Source: CAZSCF01 sp964547585
Lineage (GTDB): Bacteria > Patescibacteriota > Minisyncoccia > Moranbacterales > UBA2206
Length of the DNA: 21,867 nucleotides
Direction of reading: 5' to 3'
NCBI GenBank assembly: GCA_964547585.1
Contig: CAZJOI010000011.1
Span: forward strand, 1 to 21,867
Shown: in pieces, positions 1-5,670 of the stretch
How the letters are laid out: every line of letters begins with the position of its first letter
Numbering within the stretch: position 1 is the stretch's first letter
Position numbers and translations under genes: made by a program
The notes under the pieces: generated by a model
Database searches by the model: none
Told to the model about the DNA's origin: nothing
What the model saw: the letters and a program-made list of their open reading frames with translations, nothing else

Positions 1-48
1 GTCAATCCTAAATACAAAAAACTCTTTATAAAAAGCGTTTTTTAATAT

Positions 49-122
49 TGGCACGGGGTGTAGGAATCGAACCTACGCCAGAACTTTTGGAGAGTCCCGT
101 ACTACCACTATACGAACCCCGC
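49..122 (-). tRNA. trnW: tRNA-Trp (CCA anticodon)
   Basis: The reverse complement folds as a cloverleaf. The acceptor is GCGGGGT with ACCCCGT (a G1-U72 wobble), the D stem GTAT/GTAC, the anticodon stem GGACT/AGTTC, and the loop CTCCAAA puts anticodon CCA at 34-36. The T arm contains GGTTCGATTCC, the discriminator is G73, and the 3' CCA is encoded, unlike the other tRNAs here. It lies directly after rpmG; an rpmG, tRNA-Trp, secE, nusG order is common in bacteria, so secE may lie beyond the window edge (inference). Confidence 0.93.
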
Positions 123-143
123 ATGTCGCTCACGAGCGACGGG

Positions 144-299
144 TTACTTCATTTCCTTATGCGCTGTGTGCTTTTTGCATTTTGGACAATGTTTTTTCAT
201 TTCCAATTTTTCTTTGAGTTTTTTCTTATTTCTGGTTGTAAAATAATTGGTAGTTTTACAATCTTCGCATTTCAATTTGGCTAGATTATCTCTTGTCAT
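144..299 (-). CDS. rpmG: 50S ribosomal protein L33
   Basis: A 51-aa ORF (MTRDNLAKLKCEDCKTTNYF start) that matches L33 in size and pattern. Two CxxC-type pairs, C11/C14 (CEDC) and C38/C41 (CPKC), form the zinc ribbon, so this is the zinc-binding (C+) form. The middle has the family's TTNYFTTRNKK signature, and the C-terminus is the usual basic HTAHKEMK type. The protein sits on the large subunit near the E site. The gene lies between the intron-containing tRNA-Thr (upstream) and tRNA-Trp (downstream), all on the minus strand, a tRNA-Thr/rpmG/tRNA-Trp arrangement often leading into secE-nusG. The stop is TAA at 146-144. No clear Shine-Dalgarno precedes the ATG. Confidence 0.95.
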   Translation of the reverse strand: MTRDNLAKLKCEDCKTTNYFTTRNKKKLKEKLEMKKHCPKCKKHTAHKEMK

Positions 300-311
300 T
301 TGATTAAATTA

Positions 312-332
312 TTAGTTGTTAGTTGTTAGTTT
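312..332. repeat. short heptamer tandem repeat (TTAGTTG)n
   Basis: Nearly three copies of the 7-mer TTAGTTG lie in the gap between rpmG and tRNA-Thr. It resembles the GTAGTTG heptamer array inside the GT4 glycosyltransferase gene at 17269-17301, which suggests one family of short heptamer repeats in this genome. Confidence 0.6.
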
Positions 333-416
333 TTAAAAATTTCTAAAAACTACCAACCACAAACCAAAAACTAACTTAGAGCCGTTGACCAGGATCGGAC
401 TGGTGACCTCATCCTT

Positions 417-616
417 CATTTGTACTTCTGTTTTCTTTATAGCACTTATCAGAAGATTAGACTGTATATTAAGCATATTCCATAAGAATTTAGCTTCCCT
501 TGTCAGTCGTTCGGGCCCCACAATAGGTGCCACGGTCTTGACCAGTGTTGGCCTTTAACCGTAATTCAGGTTTCACCAATTGATTTCTCAAGTGGCAGGC
601 AAAATTGTTTTATTTT
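417..616 (-). ncRNA. Group I self-splicing intron (200 nt) in tRNA-Thr
   Basis: Group I hallmarks can be read directly. In P1 the 5' exon end GGU pairs with GCC inside the intron, with a U·G wobble at the splice site, and is extended by AAAAT/ATTTT. The intron ends in G at 417. P3 is CACTTG with CAAGGG, P5 ACGGT with ACCGT, P6 GGCACC with GGGGCC, and P7 GACTG with CAGTC. P8 is a short ATTC/GAAT hairpin and P9 is CTTCTG with CAGAAG. The size matches the small tRNA-intron class (IC3-like), but the subgroup is inferred. There is no internal endonuclease gene; the 66-codon frame crossing the intron has no recognisable product. Confidence 0.87.
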
Positions 617-629
617 ACCATGGATGTGC

Positions 630-639
630 NNNNNNNNNN
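630..639. other. Assembly gap (10 N) inside tRNA-Thr
   Basis: Ten N between ...GTAGA and GCACATCC on the minus strand. Joining the flanks directly gives the canonical D stem GAGC and correct tRNA length, so the run is probably a placeholder with no missing bases. Confidence 0.85.
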
Positions 640-652
640 TCTACCAACTGAG

Positions 653-1237
653 CTACAACGGCAACATATCAATTAAGATATTCCTTAATTTGGTATTATT
701 ATAATAAATAGTAAGAACTCCGTATTTATTTTTTTCTTTATAATTTCCAATTTTCCCAGACTGAGTAACTGTAGTTTTCTTGCAAAACTGATCTGATTTA
801 ACTCTTAGTTTATCTAACCAGTATTTTTTTGCTTCATTGGGATCAACATCGCTAAAAACCTGCAAGGAAAATCTTATCTTTTTCTTTTCTGCTCCGAGAA
901 TTTTAACTAGAAATTCAATGAATTTTTTAATTAGAAGCGGGTCAGTATTTGCAAGCTTAATTGAATTCTTATTTTTTTTATTTCCCTCTCCCCAGTACAA
1001 CCCAAGTCCAAATCCCTTGAGTTCAGCCAGGTATAAGGTGTTTGGTTTTTTTATTTTAAATGGATCTCCATTTGGATTATTTTTCAAATAGATAGCTTCA
1101 CTGATAGTTCTTTTTTTTATTCCATGTTTACTCATCCAATAATTTATGCACGTTTCGCTTTTTTCAAAAATTTTAGCTATCTCAAAAATGGATTTCTTTT
1201 CTTTTATATAATATTTTAACAACATTTTTTTGTTCAT
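653..1237 (-). CDS. HTH plus LAGLIDADG-like homing endonuclease family protein
   Basis: A 194-aa protein. Residues 1-45 look like a helix-turn-helix of the resolvase/Hin type (SIFEIAKIFEKSETCINYWMSKHGI). Residues 70-85 (LAELKGFGLGLYWGEG) resemble a first LAGLIDADG helix, with the acidic residue at the expected end (GEG). The rest is basic, as in DNA-binding nucleases. The family call is inference from this motif; a second LAGLIDADG helix is not obvious, so it may act as a dimer. The stop codon TAG (655-653) lies inside tRNA-Thr at tRNA positions 8-10, so the gene abuts and overlaps an intron-bearing tRNA by 10 nt. It could be a free-standing homing endonuclease linked to that intron. An alternative is a DNA-binding regulator of unknown role. 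Confidence 0.55.
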   Translation of the reverse strand: MNKKMLLKYYIKEKKSIFEIAKIFEKSETCINYWMSKHGIKKRTISEAIYLKNNPNGDPFKIKKPNTLYLAELKGFGLGLYWGEGNKKNKNSIKLANTDPLLIKKFIEFLVKILGAEKKKIRFSLQVFSDVDPNEAKKYWLDKLRVKSDQFCKKTTVTQSGKIGNYKEKNKYGVLTIYYNNTKLRNILIDMLPL

Positions 1238-1329
1238 GCCTATATTTTACAATTTTTGCAAATTCTAGTCAACTACCTCCTGAACAGAATATCGTTTTTC
1301 TAAATTTTAATGTACTTTGAGTCGAAGTG

Positions 1330-1412
1330 TGGGCAGGGAGGGATTCGAACCCCCGTAGACATAAGTCGGCTGATTTACAGTCAGCTGCGATTGACCACTC
1401 CGCCACCTACCC
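1330..1412 (-). tRNA. trnY: tRNA-Tyr (GUA anticodon)
   Basis: A class II cloverleaf of 83 nt. The acceptor is GGGTAGG/CCTGCCC, the anticodon loop contains CTGTAAA (GUA), the variable arm is long, and the T loop is TTCGAAT. A73 is present and CCA is not encoded. Its first 6 nt overlap the end of the GIY-YIG gene. Its first 14 nt, plus 3 nt upstream, are duplicated at 1714-1730. Confidence 0.95.
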
Positions 1413-1415
1413 AAA
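1399..1415. repeat. 17-bp direct repeat, copy 1 (tRNA-Tyr 5' end)
   Basis: TCCGCCACCTACCCAAA, identical to 1714-1730. This copy is the functional tRNA-Tyr 5' end plus 3 flanking bases. The two copies bracket the GIY-YIG gene, with a period of 315 bp. Confidence 0.85.
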
Positions 1416-1655
1416 ATAATCTATTAATTTTTTAAATGCATTTCCTCCCTTGTAAGACTTAATCTGAAATTCTCTTTTGTATGCTTCGTTTTTATTTTTT
1501 TTGCTTTCACTATAAACTATTTCCCATGGTCTGCATGCCCTCGTTGATTTCACTAATCCCCCATTATGTCTGTTCAGTCTTGCCTCCAAGTTTTTAGTGT
1601 GTCCGATGTAATATTTACCATTTACCAAACTTTTTAATATATAAACTTTATACAT
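1407..1655 (-). CDS. Small GIY-YIG nuclease family protein
   Basis: An 82-aa single-domain GIY-YIG protein. The signature runs through VYILKSLVNGKYYIGHT (residues 3-19), with the YxI and YIG elements, followed by NLEARLNRHN carrying the conserved Arg and His. The C-terminal EAYKREFQIKSYKGGNAFKKLI is typical of the short UppP-independent UvrC-like group (the UPF0213-type family). Family members cut or nick DNA through a metal-dependent site; the target is unknown here. The stop TAG (1409-1407) lies within the first bases of tRNA-Tyr. A 17-bp copy of the tRNA-Tyr 5' end lies upstream, so the gene appears to have been inserted at the tRNA or duplicated with it. The start ATG at 1655 gives the normal family N-terminus. 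Confidence 0.9.
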   Translation of the reverse strand: MYKVYILKSLVNGKYYIGHTKNLEARLNRHNGGLVKSTRACRPWEIVYSESKKNKNEAYKREFQIKSYKGGNAFKKLIDYFG

Positions 1656-1681
1656 AACTCACTCTTATAATTGGCTACTCG

Positions 1682-1713
1682 CCGCCTTTGGCGGGGCCCC
1701 GCTTTAGCGGTGG
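1682..1713. repeat. Pair of GC-rich palindromes
   Basis: Two adjacent perfect hairpins, CCGCC-TTT-GGCGG (1682-1694) and CCGCT-TT-AGCGG (1699-1710), stand out in an AT-rich gap. They lie between the GIY-YIG start and the orphan tRNA-Tyr fragment. A related GTCCGCC/GGCGGAC palindrome is in the GT4 coding sequence at 17817-17833. Confidence 0.7.
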
Positions 1714-1730
1714 TCCGCCACCTACCCAAA
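1714..1730. repeat. 17-bp direct repeat, copy 2 (orphan tRNA-Tyr 5' fragment)
   Basis: Exact copy of 1399-1415. On the minus strand it reads as the first 14 nt of tRNA-Tyr plus three preceding bases, with no tRNA following. It marks the other edge of the segment carrying the GIY-YIG gene. Confidence 0.85.
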
Positions 1731-1748
1731 TATCGCCCTTACGGGCTC

Positions 1749-1855
1749 AATTTTCAATAACCAATTTCCAATTTCCAATCAAATCTCAATGATTAAATTC
1801 AAAATTAATACATTAAAAAATTGATTTAAAATTGTAAACTAAAAAGTTTAAATTA
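1749..1855. repeat. AT-rich dispersed repeat, copy A
   Basis: Degenerate element of about 110 bp sharing an ordered set of words with 14655-14768 and 16671-16790: AATTTT near the left end, AATGATTAAATT in the centre, then CATTA, then AATTGATTTAAAATT. The centre has AATG and CATT in inverted orientation. No ORF is present. Confidence 0.55.
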
Positions 1856-1864
1856 ACTTATCTG

Positions 1865-1936
1865 AGCCGGCTGACGGATTTGGACCGACGACCTACTGTT
1901 TACAAAACAGTTGCTCTACCACTGAGCTAAGCCGGC
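1865..1936 (-). tRNA. trnT: tRNA-Thr (UGU anticodon)
   Basis: A 72-nt cloverleaf. The acceptor is GCCGGCT/AGCCGGC, the D stem GCTC/GAGC, and the anticodon stem ACTGT/ACAGT with loop TTTGTAA (anticodon UGU). The T arm is GTCGG-TCCAAAT-CCGTC with one U-U mismatch. U73 is present and CCA is not encoded. It lies 23 nt after the TPR gene and is probably in the same transcript. Confidence 0.92.
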
Positions 1937-1959
1937 AAAATGGAAAACAAATGCAAGGA

Positions 1960-2691
1960 TTACTCTCCGAGCAGACGTTCCAATCTTTTTATCTTATATT
2001 TAACATTTCTATTTGTCGGACAAAGCTTCATAACTTGCTTGAAACACTCCTTGGCATCATTATATGTTTCTACTTCCATATAATATTCTCCTAGTCTTTC
2101 ATAAGCTTCTACATCCTTAGGATTAGCCGCGACTCTTTCGATTAAAAGTTCCTCTAGTTTGTTTTTTACTCCAGGTGCTACCCTTGGCAGAGTTACTTTT
2201 TTACTAATCATTGGCTCAGCAATTTTTTCTGTTTCTTCGTCCAGCTTAAAGCTCTCCCTCATAACTGGCCTATCTCCAGAAATGTCTTTGGGCTTGTAAT
2301 CGATTATTTTTTCCAGTATTTCATCCTTTTGCGGTGTTTTTTTTGAATCATCTTCTGTGGATAACGGAGTTACTCCATTTCTTCTATTTCTTATCCTGCT
2401 AGACAAACCGCTAAACCATACTTCCAATCTCAAAAATAATGCTCTGAGCCTTCTGGTTGTTTTTTCCAAAATAATCAGAAGAATTCTTTCAAATTTTTTC
2501 CAAAAGCCTTGGCTTTTCTCACCATTCACTTCTTCCGCATTCCTTCCTGCAATTTCTTTTTTAGCGAGTTCGATAGCTTCATCCTGATAAACCTTCTTTA
2601 TCTGCGAAGATTTTTTGACCAAAAAAATGATAATTCCGACTAAACTCAGGACTACTATTATTGGAGGTAAAATTAAATAAAACATATTCAT
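1960..2691 (-). CDS. Membrane-anchored TPR protein
   Basis: A 243-aa protein with one N-terminal membrane segment (about residues 4-25, FYLILPPIIVVLSLVGIIIFLVKK) and a charged linker. The C-terminal region (about 165-243) contains a clear tetratricopeptide unit: NPKDVEAYERLGEYYMEVETYNDAKECFKQ followed by VMKLCPTNRNVKYKIKRLE. TPRs mediate protein-protein contacts; the partner is unknown. It follows the RicT-like gene by 6 bp, so the two are co-transcribed. ATG codons occur at residues 1 and 3, and the first is used here. The same PSP1-plus-TPR pairing is plausible in this phylum, but no function can be given. Confidence 0.7.
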   Translation of the reverse strand: MNMFYLILPPIIVVLSLVGIIIFLVKKSSQIKKVYQDEAIELAKKEIAGRNAEEVNGEKSQGFWKKFERILLIILEKTTRRLRALFLRLEVWFSGLSSRIRNRRNGVTPLSTEDDSKKTPQKDEILEKIIDYKPKDISGDRPVMRESFKLDEETEKIAEPMISKKVTLPRVAPGVKNKLEELLIERVAANPKDVEAYERLGEYYMEVETYNDAKECFKQVMKLCPTNRNVKYKIKRLERLLGE

Positions 2692-2697
2692 TAAAAT

Positions 2698-3471
2698 TTA
2701 TTTTATATCTTCTTTTTTAAGACTAACATACTCTCCGTTTTCCATTTTAACTTTAATTTCCTGCAAAACAGCATTTAACTCGATAACCACACCCTTCCCC
2801 TTGTTCGTATTGACTGTGCTGTGGAGCTCAGGCATACCCTTCAGGGCTTCTTTGTATTGTTCAGCTTCATATGACAAGCAACACATCAACCTTCCACACA
2901 GCCCAGAGATTCTTTCCGCTCCGCGATGAGCTACCTGTTGAACTCTTGCCATTTCCGTGGTAATACTCTGCATATTTCCTCCGAATTTTTTGCAACAAAG
3001 TTCTCTGCCACAAATTCCATACCCTCCAATTTTTCTGGCCTCATCTCTTGAACCAACTTGTTGCATTTTTATCAGCTTTTTGAATTTGCTGGAAAGAATT
3101 TTTACCAATTCTCTGAAATCTATTCGACTATCAGCCGAAAAGGCAAATGTTATTTGTTTTCCGTCCAAGCTCATTCCGGCATCAATAAACTTCATATCCA
3201 ATTCTAAATTTTTAGAACTCTCTCGACAAAAATTCAGATATTCTTTTTTCTTATCTTCAAAATCAGTAAATTTTTTCTTATCTCTTTCGGTAGCAAGCCT
3301 CACTACTTTTCCATGGGGTTTTTCTCTTGATTCATTCTTAGTACTTTTGACCGTTCCCATTTCCATAGTTTGATCAAGTGCTACAATCACTTGATCATTT
3401 TCTTTCAGATCAATATCACTCACGAATGATCTGGGATTATCCCAAAAATAAATAGTTACAAGGACTTGCAT
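2698..3471 (-). CDS. ricT: PSP1 domain / RicT-like regulatory protein
   Basis: A 257-aa PSP1-domain protein. The N-terminal half has the family's beta-rich start (VIVALDQTMEMGTV). The diagnostic cysteine region is GYGICGRELCCKKF (C154, C159, C160) and then LCGRLMCCLSYE (C192, C197, C198), which in Bacillus RicT (YaaT) binds Fe-S clusters in the RicAFT complex that assists RNase Y-dependent mRNA maturation. That function is known for Bacillus and only inferred here. The gene lies 15 bp downstream of tsf and 6 bp upstream of the TPR gene in one minus-strand operon. In Firmicutes ricT is next to holB; here holB is about 12 kb away. Confidence 0.88.
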   Translation of the reverse strand: MQVLVTIYFWDNPRSFVSDIDLKENDQVIVALDQTMEMGTVKSTKNESREKPHGKVVRLATERDKKKFTDFEDKKKEYLNFCRESSKNLELDMKFIDAGMSLDGKQITFAFSADSRIDFRELVKILSSKFKKLIKMQQVGSRDEARKIGGYGICGRELCCKKFGGNMQSITTEMARVQQVAHRGAERISGLCGRLMCCLSYEAEQYKEALKGMPELHSTVNTNKGKGVVIELNAVLQEIKVKMENGEYVSLKKEDIK

Positions 3472-3486
3472 ATCGTTTTTTATAAA

Positions 3487-4068
3487 TTACAGTTCTAATC
3501 TGGAGAATTCGCCGACTTGAATATTTTCTCCTATTTTACCAATTTTCTCTTTTATTAGAGATTCAACGGTTTGTTCTGGATTTTTAACAAAAGGCTGCGT
3601 CAGAAGAGAAATTTCTTCTCTGAATTTTTTTTCTTTGCCTTCCAAAATTTTTGGTATAATGTCGTCTTTCTTTCCTTCATTTTTGAGCTGGGCAATCCAA
3701 ATTTCTTTTTCTTTTTCCACTAATTCTTGTGGCATATCCTCTGGACGAATATACTTTGGATTCATCGCCGCAACATGCATCGCAATGTCTTTGGCTAATT
3801 CTTTAAACTCTTCATTTCTGGCGACAAAATCAGTTTCGCAATAAAGCTTAACCATGGCGCCGAGTCTTCCGTTGGAATGAGCGTAGGTCGCCACTAATCC
3901 CTCTCGCGTAGTTCTTTCTGATTTTTTATTAGCTTTTTCCTGACCACGCTTTCGCAGGATTTCAATGGCCGTTGTTTCATCTCCAGAAGCTTCTTCCAAT
4001 GCCTTTTTAACTTCCACGACCCCCGCTCCAGTTTTTTCTCTTATTTTTTTTATTTGCTCTAAATTCAT
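3487..4068 (-). CDS. tsf: Elongation factor Ts
   Basis: 193 aa. The N-terminal UBA-like domain (residues 1-45, IKKIREKTGAGVVEVKKALEE) is followed by the core with TDFVARN at 79-85, the EF-Tu-binding nucleotide-exchange motif. The protein is shorter than the roughly 280-aa E. coli form because it has a reduced core, a size common in Patescibacteria, cyanobacteria and mitochondria-like EF-Ts. It acts in the cytoplasm to regenerate EF-Tu·GTP. It lies 93 bp downstream of rpsB, the near-universal rpsB-tsf pairing, and is read from the same promoter and leader. Confidence 0.97.
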   Translation of the reverse strand: MNLEQIKKIREKTGAGVVEVKKALEEASGDETTAIEILRKRGQEKANKKSERTTREGLVATYAHSNGRLGAMVKLYCETDFVARNEEFKELAKDIAMHVAAMNPKYIRPEDMPQELVEKEKEIWIAQLKNEGKKDDIIPKILEGKEKKFREEISLLTQPFVKNPEQTVESLIKEKIGKIGENIQVGEFSRLEL

Positions 4069-4161
4069 AGTTTTATAAATTTTTTATTAACCTGTTTCCA
4101 GTTTTTAATTTTTAGGCCATAGGTTTTTCTACAAACCACCAACTAAAAACTGCAAACTAGT

Positions 4162-4971
4162 TTATTTTTTTTCTTCAACATTTCCTTTTTTTTCTTTGCC
4201 TTGAAGAACGGCTTGGCAAATGTAACCCAACATTAGCTTTAATGAAGATATGGCATCTTCGTTGGCTGGAATTGGGTAGTCAATGCATTCCGGATTAACA
4301 TTCGTATCTGTCAAAGCGATAATTGGTAATCCAACACACAGAGCCTCTTTAATAGCCAGATTATCTTCATTCAAAGATGTTGCAAAAATTGCAGAAGGAA
4401 GCTTGGTCATTTCTTTTATGCCTCCCATTTTCTTTTCCAGTCGTTCTAGTTCTTCGGAAATTTTCATTTGCTCAAATTTTGTGTACTTCGAATATTCATT
4501 ATTTTTCAATTTTTCCTGACCTTCGCGCAAGAATCTCGTTCTTTCGGCAATATTTTTGAAATTGGTAAAAGTTCCGCCCAGCCATCTTTCAACAACATAT
4601 GGCATGCCACATCTGGTGGCCGCTGATCTGATCAGACCCTTGGCTTGCTTTTTTGTTCCGACAAAAAGAATAACGCCGCCTTCGGATACAATCTTCTCAA
4701 TGAAAACTCTGGCCTCTTCAAGTTTTTCGACTGTCTTTTGGAGATCAATGATATTTATATCATTTCTTGTTCCAAAAATATATTTCTCCATTTTTGGATT
4801 CTTTCTTGATTTTTGGTGACCAAAGTGAACACCGCTTTTAAGCATTTTTTGCATGCTTACTTCAAGATCGGCAAAGTCAAAATCGGCAAAATAATCTTCG
4901 CCTTTTTGATCTTTTTTAGTTTCCTTGGCTTCGGTATCCGTGACCAAAGAAACCTTCTTATTTTCTTCCAT
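4162..4971 (-). CDS. rpsB: 30S ribosomal protein S2
   Basis: 269 aa. The S2 signature VHFGHQ is at 48-53, followed by NPKMEKYIFGTRNDINIIDL, GGVILFVGTKKQA and the C-terminal ALTDTNVNPECIDYPIPANEDA. An acidic/lysine extension of about 36 residues precedes the conserved start (MQKMLKSGVHFGHQ). The downstream neighbour is tsf. The upstream region is a long structured leader whose last helix ends 8 nt before the ATG and contains the only purine-rich stretch (GUGGGAU) that could serve as ribosome binding site. This suggests translational control, as S2 is known to autoregulate rpsB-tsf in E. coli. Confidence 0.97.
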   Translation of the reverse strand: MEENKKVSLVTDTEAKETKKDQKGEDYFADFDFADLEVSMQKMLKSGVHFGHQKSRKNPKMEKYIFGTRNDINIIDLQKTVEKLEEARVFIEKIVSEGGVILFVGTKKQAKGLIRSAATRCGMPYVVERWLGGTFTNFKNIAERTRFLREGQEKLKNNEYSKYTKFEQMKISEELERLEKKMGGIKEMTKLPSAIFATSLNEDNLAIKEALCVGLPIIALTDTNVNPECIDYPIPANEDAISSLKLMLGYICQAVLQGKEKKGNVEEKK

Positions 4972-4979
4972 ATTTTTTT

Positions 4980-5217
4980 ATCCCACTAGATTGCGGTAAG
5001 CCGCCATACCGAGTAATCGGAAATAATGGGATGAATCCTTAATTAATTATGTCCCGCCTCTCTCAAGGCTGAACAGCCGCTACTCTTTGCTAGATCCCCA
5101 TTTAAGGACATCTGAGCTTCCTAAACCCCATTAGGGGTCAGGATGGAAGCCACAAAAAGTATGAGTTAGGCCTATTTGAAAAGAAAACTACCCTCTCAAG
5201 TAGACACTTTAAAACGC
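4980..5217 (-). ncRNA. Structured 5' leader RNA of rpsB-tsf (candidate cis-regulatory element)
   Basis: About 240 nt between the rpsB promoter and start codon, richer in GC than other gaps, with several helices. The closing stem 4980-4988/5024-5032 (9 bp) encloses two hairpins, 4993-5004 (GCGG/CCGC) and 5009-5020 (CCGA/TCGG). ATGTCC/GGACAT at 5049-5054/5106-5111 encloses GGCTG/CAGCC at 5067-5078. A long hairpin spans 5116-5150, and CTATTTGA/TCAAGTAG pairs 5172-5179 with 5196-5203. It carries no ORF of note. The strand follows from the promoter. I do not recognise a known riboswitch, T-box, SRP, 6S, tmRNA or RNase P RNA. Confidence 0.65.
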
Positions 5218-5223
5218 TTTTTT

Positions 5224-5252
5224 AATATACCAAGACTGAAAACTCTTGTCAA
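5224..5252 (-). promoter_or_regulatory. Sigma-70 promoter for leader-rpsB-tsf
   Basis: On the minus strand: TTGACA (5252-5247), a 17-nt spacer, then TATATT (5229-5224). The -35 is perfect and the -10 has 5 of 6 matches. The start is predicted near 5217, giving a leader of about 245 nt. Confidence 0.85.
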
Positions 5253-5309
5253 TTGAAATTCTATATGCTAAGCTAAATTTTGTTAATCAAATTGTCCAAC
5301 TAAAAATAT

Positions 5310-5612
5310 ATGAAAAAGAATATCCACCCAAAATATTATGACGATGCAAAGATCACTTGTGCCTGTGGCAATGTCATTAAAACTGGCTCAGCCGTCAAGG
5401 AAATGAGCGTGGAAATTTGTTCTGCTTGTCATCCCTTTTATACTGGTAAAAAGAAAGTTCTTGATACAACCGGAAGAGTTGACAGATTCAGGAAGATGAC
5501 TGAAAAAGCCGCCGAAAAGAAAGAGGCCACCAAAAAAGCTAGGCTTGAAAAAGCCGCCAAACTTGAAAAGAAAGCCCCGGCTAAAAAAGCAGGAACCAAG
5601 AAAAAGAAATAA
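5310..5612 (+). CDS. rpmE: 50S ribosomal protein L31, zinc-binding type
   Basis: 100 aa. The N-terminus MKKNIHPKYY and cysteines C17, C19, C37 and C40 (CACG and CSACH) define the zinc-binding C+ form of L31. HPFYTGKKKVLDTTGRVDRF is the conserved core ending at about residue 61. A Lys/Ala/Glu-rich tail of about 38 residues extends beyond the normal 66-75-aa length; such basic tails probably contact rRNA (inference). It is monocistronic, divergent from rpsB, and ends at a bidirectional terminator. Confidence 0.95.
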   Translation: MKKNIHPKYYDDAKITCACGNVIKTGSAVKEMSVEICSACHPFYTGKKKVLDTTGRVDRFRKMTEKAAEKKEATKKARLEKAAKLEKKAPAKKAGTKKKK

Positions 5613-5626
5613 CTAAAAGATTAGAA

Positions 5627-5657
5627 AAAAACTCTCCATTATGGAGAGTTTTCTTTT
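5627..5657. terminator. Bidirectional rho-independent terminator
   Basis: ACTCTCCA (5631-5638) and TGGAGAGT (5642-5649) form a stem. On the plus strand it is followed by TTTTCTTTT; on the minus strand it is followed by a run of seven T. It serves rpmE and the convergent ATPase gene. Confidence 0.9.
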
Positions 5658-5670
5658 CATTTAAATTTGT

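Larger units (their letters stand above)
380..662 (-). tRNA. trnT: tRNA-Thr (GGU anticodon), interrupted by a group I intron
   Basis: The 5' exon (662-617) and 3' exon (416-380) join into a 73-nt tRNA. The acceptor is GCCGTTG/CAACGGC, the D stem GCTC/GAGC, the anticodon stem CATCC/GGATG, the loop ATGGTAA with anticodon GGU, and the T stem ACCAG/CTGGT, with U73 and no encoded CCA. The intron sits between positions 36 and 37. The 10 N at 630-639 fall inside the D stem, and removing them restores a perfect D stem, so the gap length is probably zero. The 5' end overlaps the stop codon of the upstream LAGLIDADG-like gene (653-655). Confidence 0.88.

Noticed and set aside
333..533. 66-aa ORF on the minus strand over the tRNA-Thr intron
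   Set aside because: It crosses the intron and 3' exon and has no protein-like pattern; the sequence is explained by the group I RNA.
4972..5217. SRP, RNase P, tmRNA, 6S or T-box RNA
   Set aside because: GGAAGC and GGCGGCTTAC resemble fragments of SRP and RNase P RNAs, but the other conserved elements are missing and the position is a leader.
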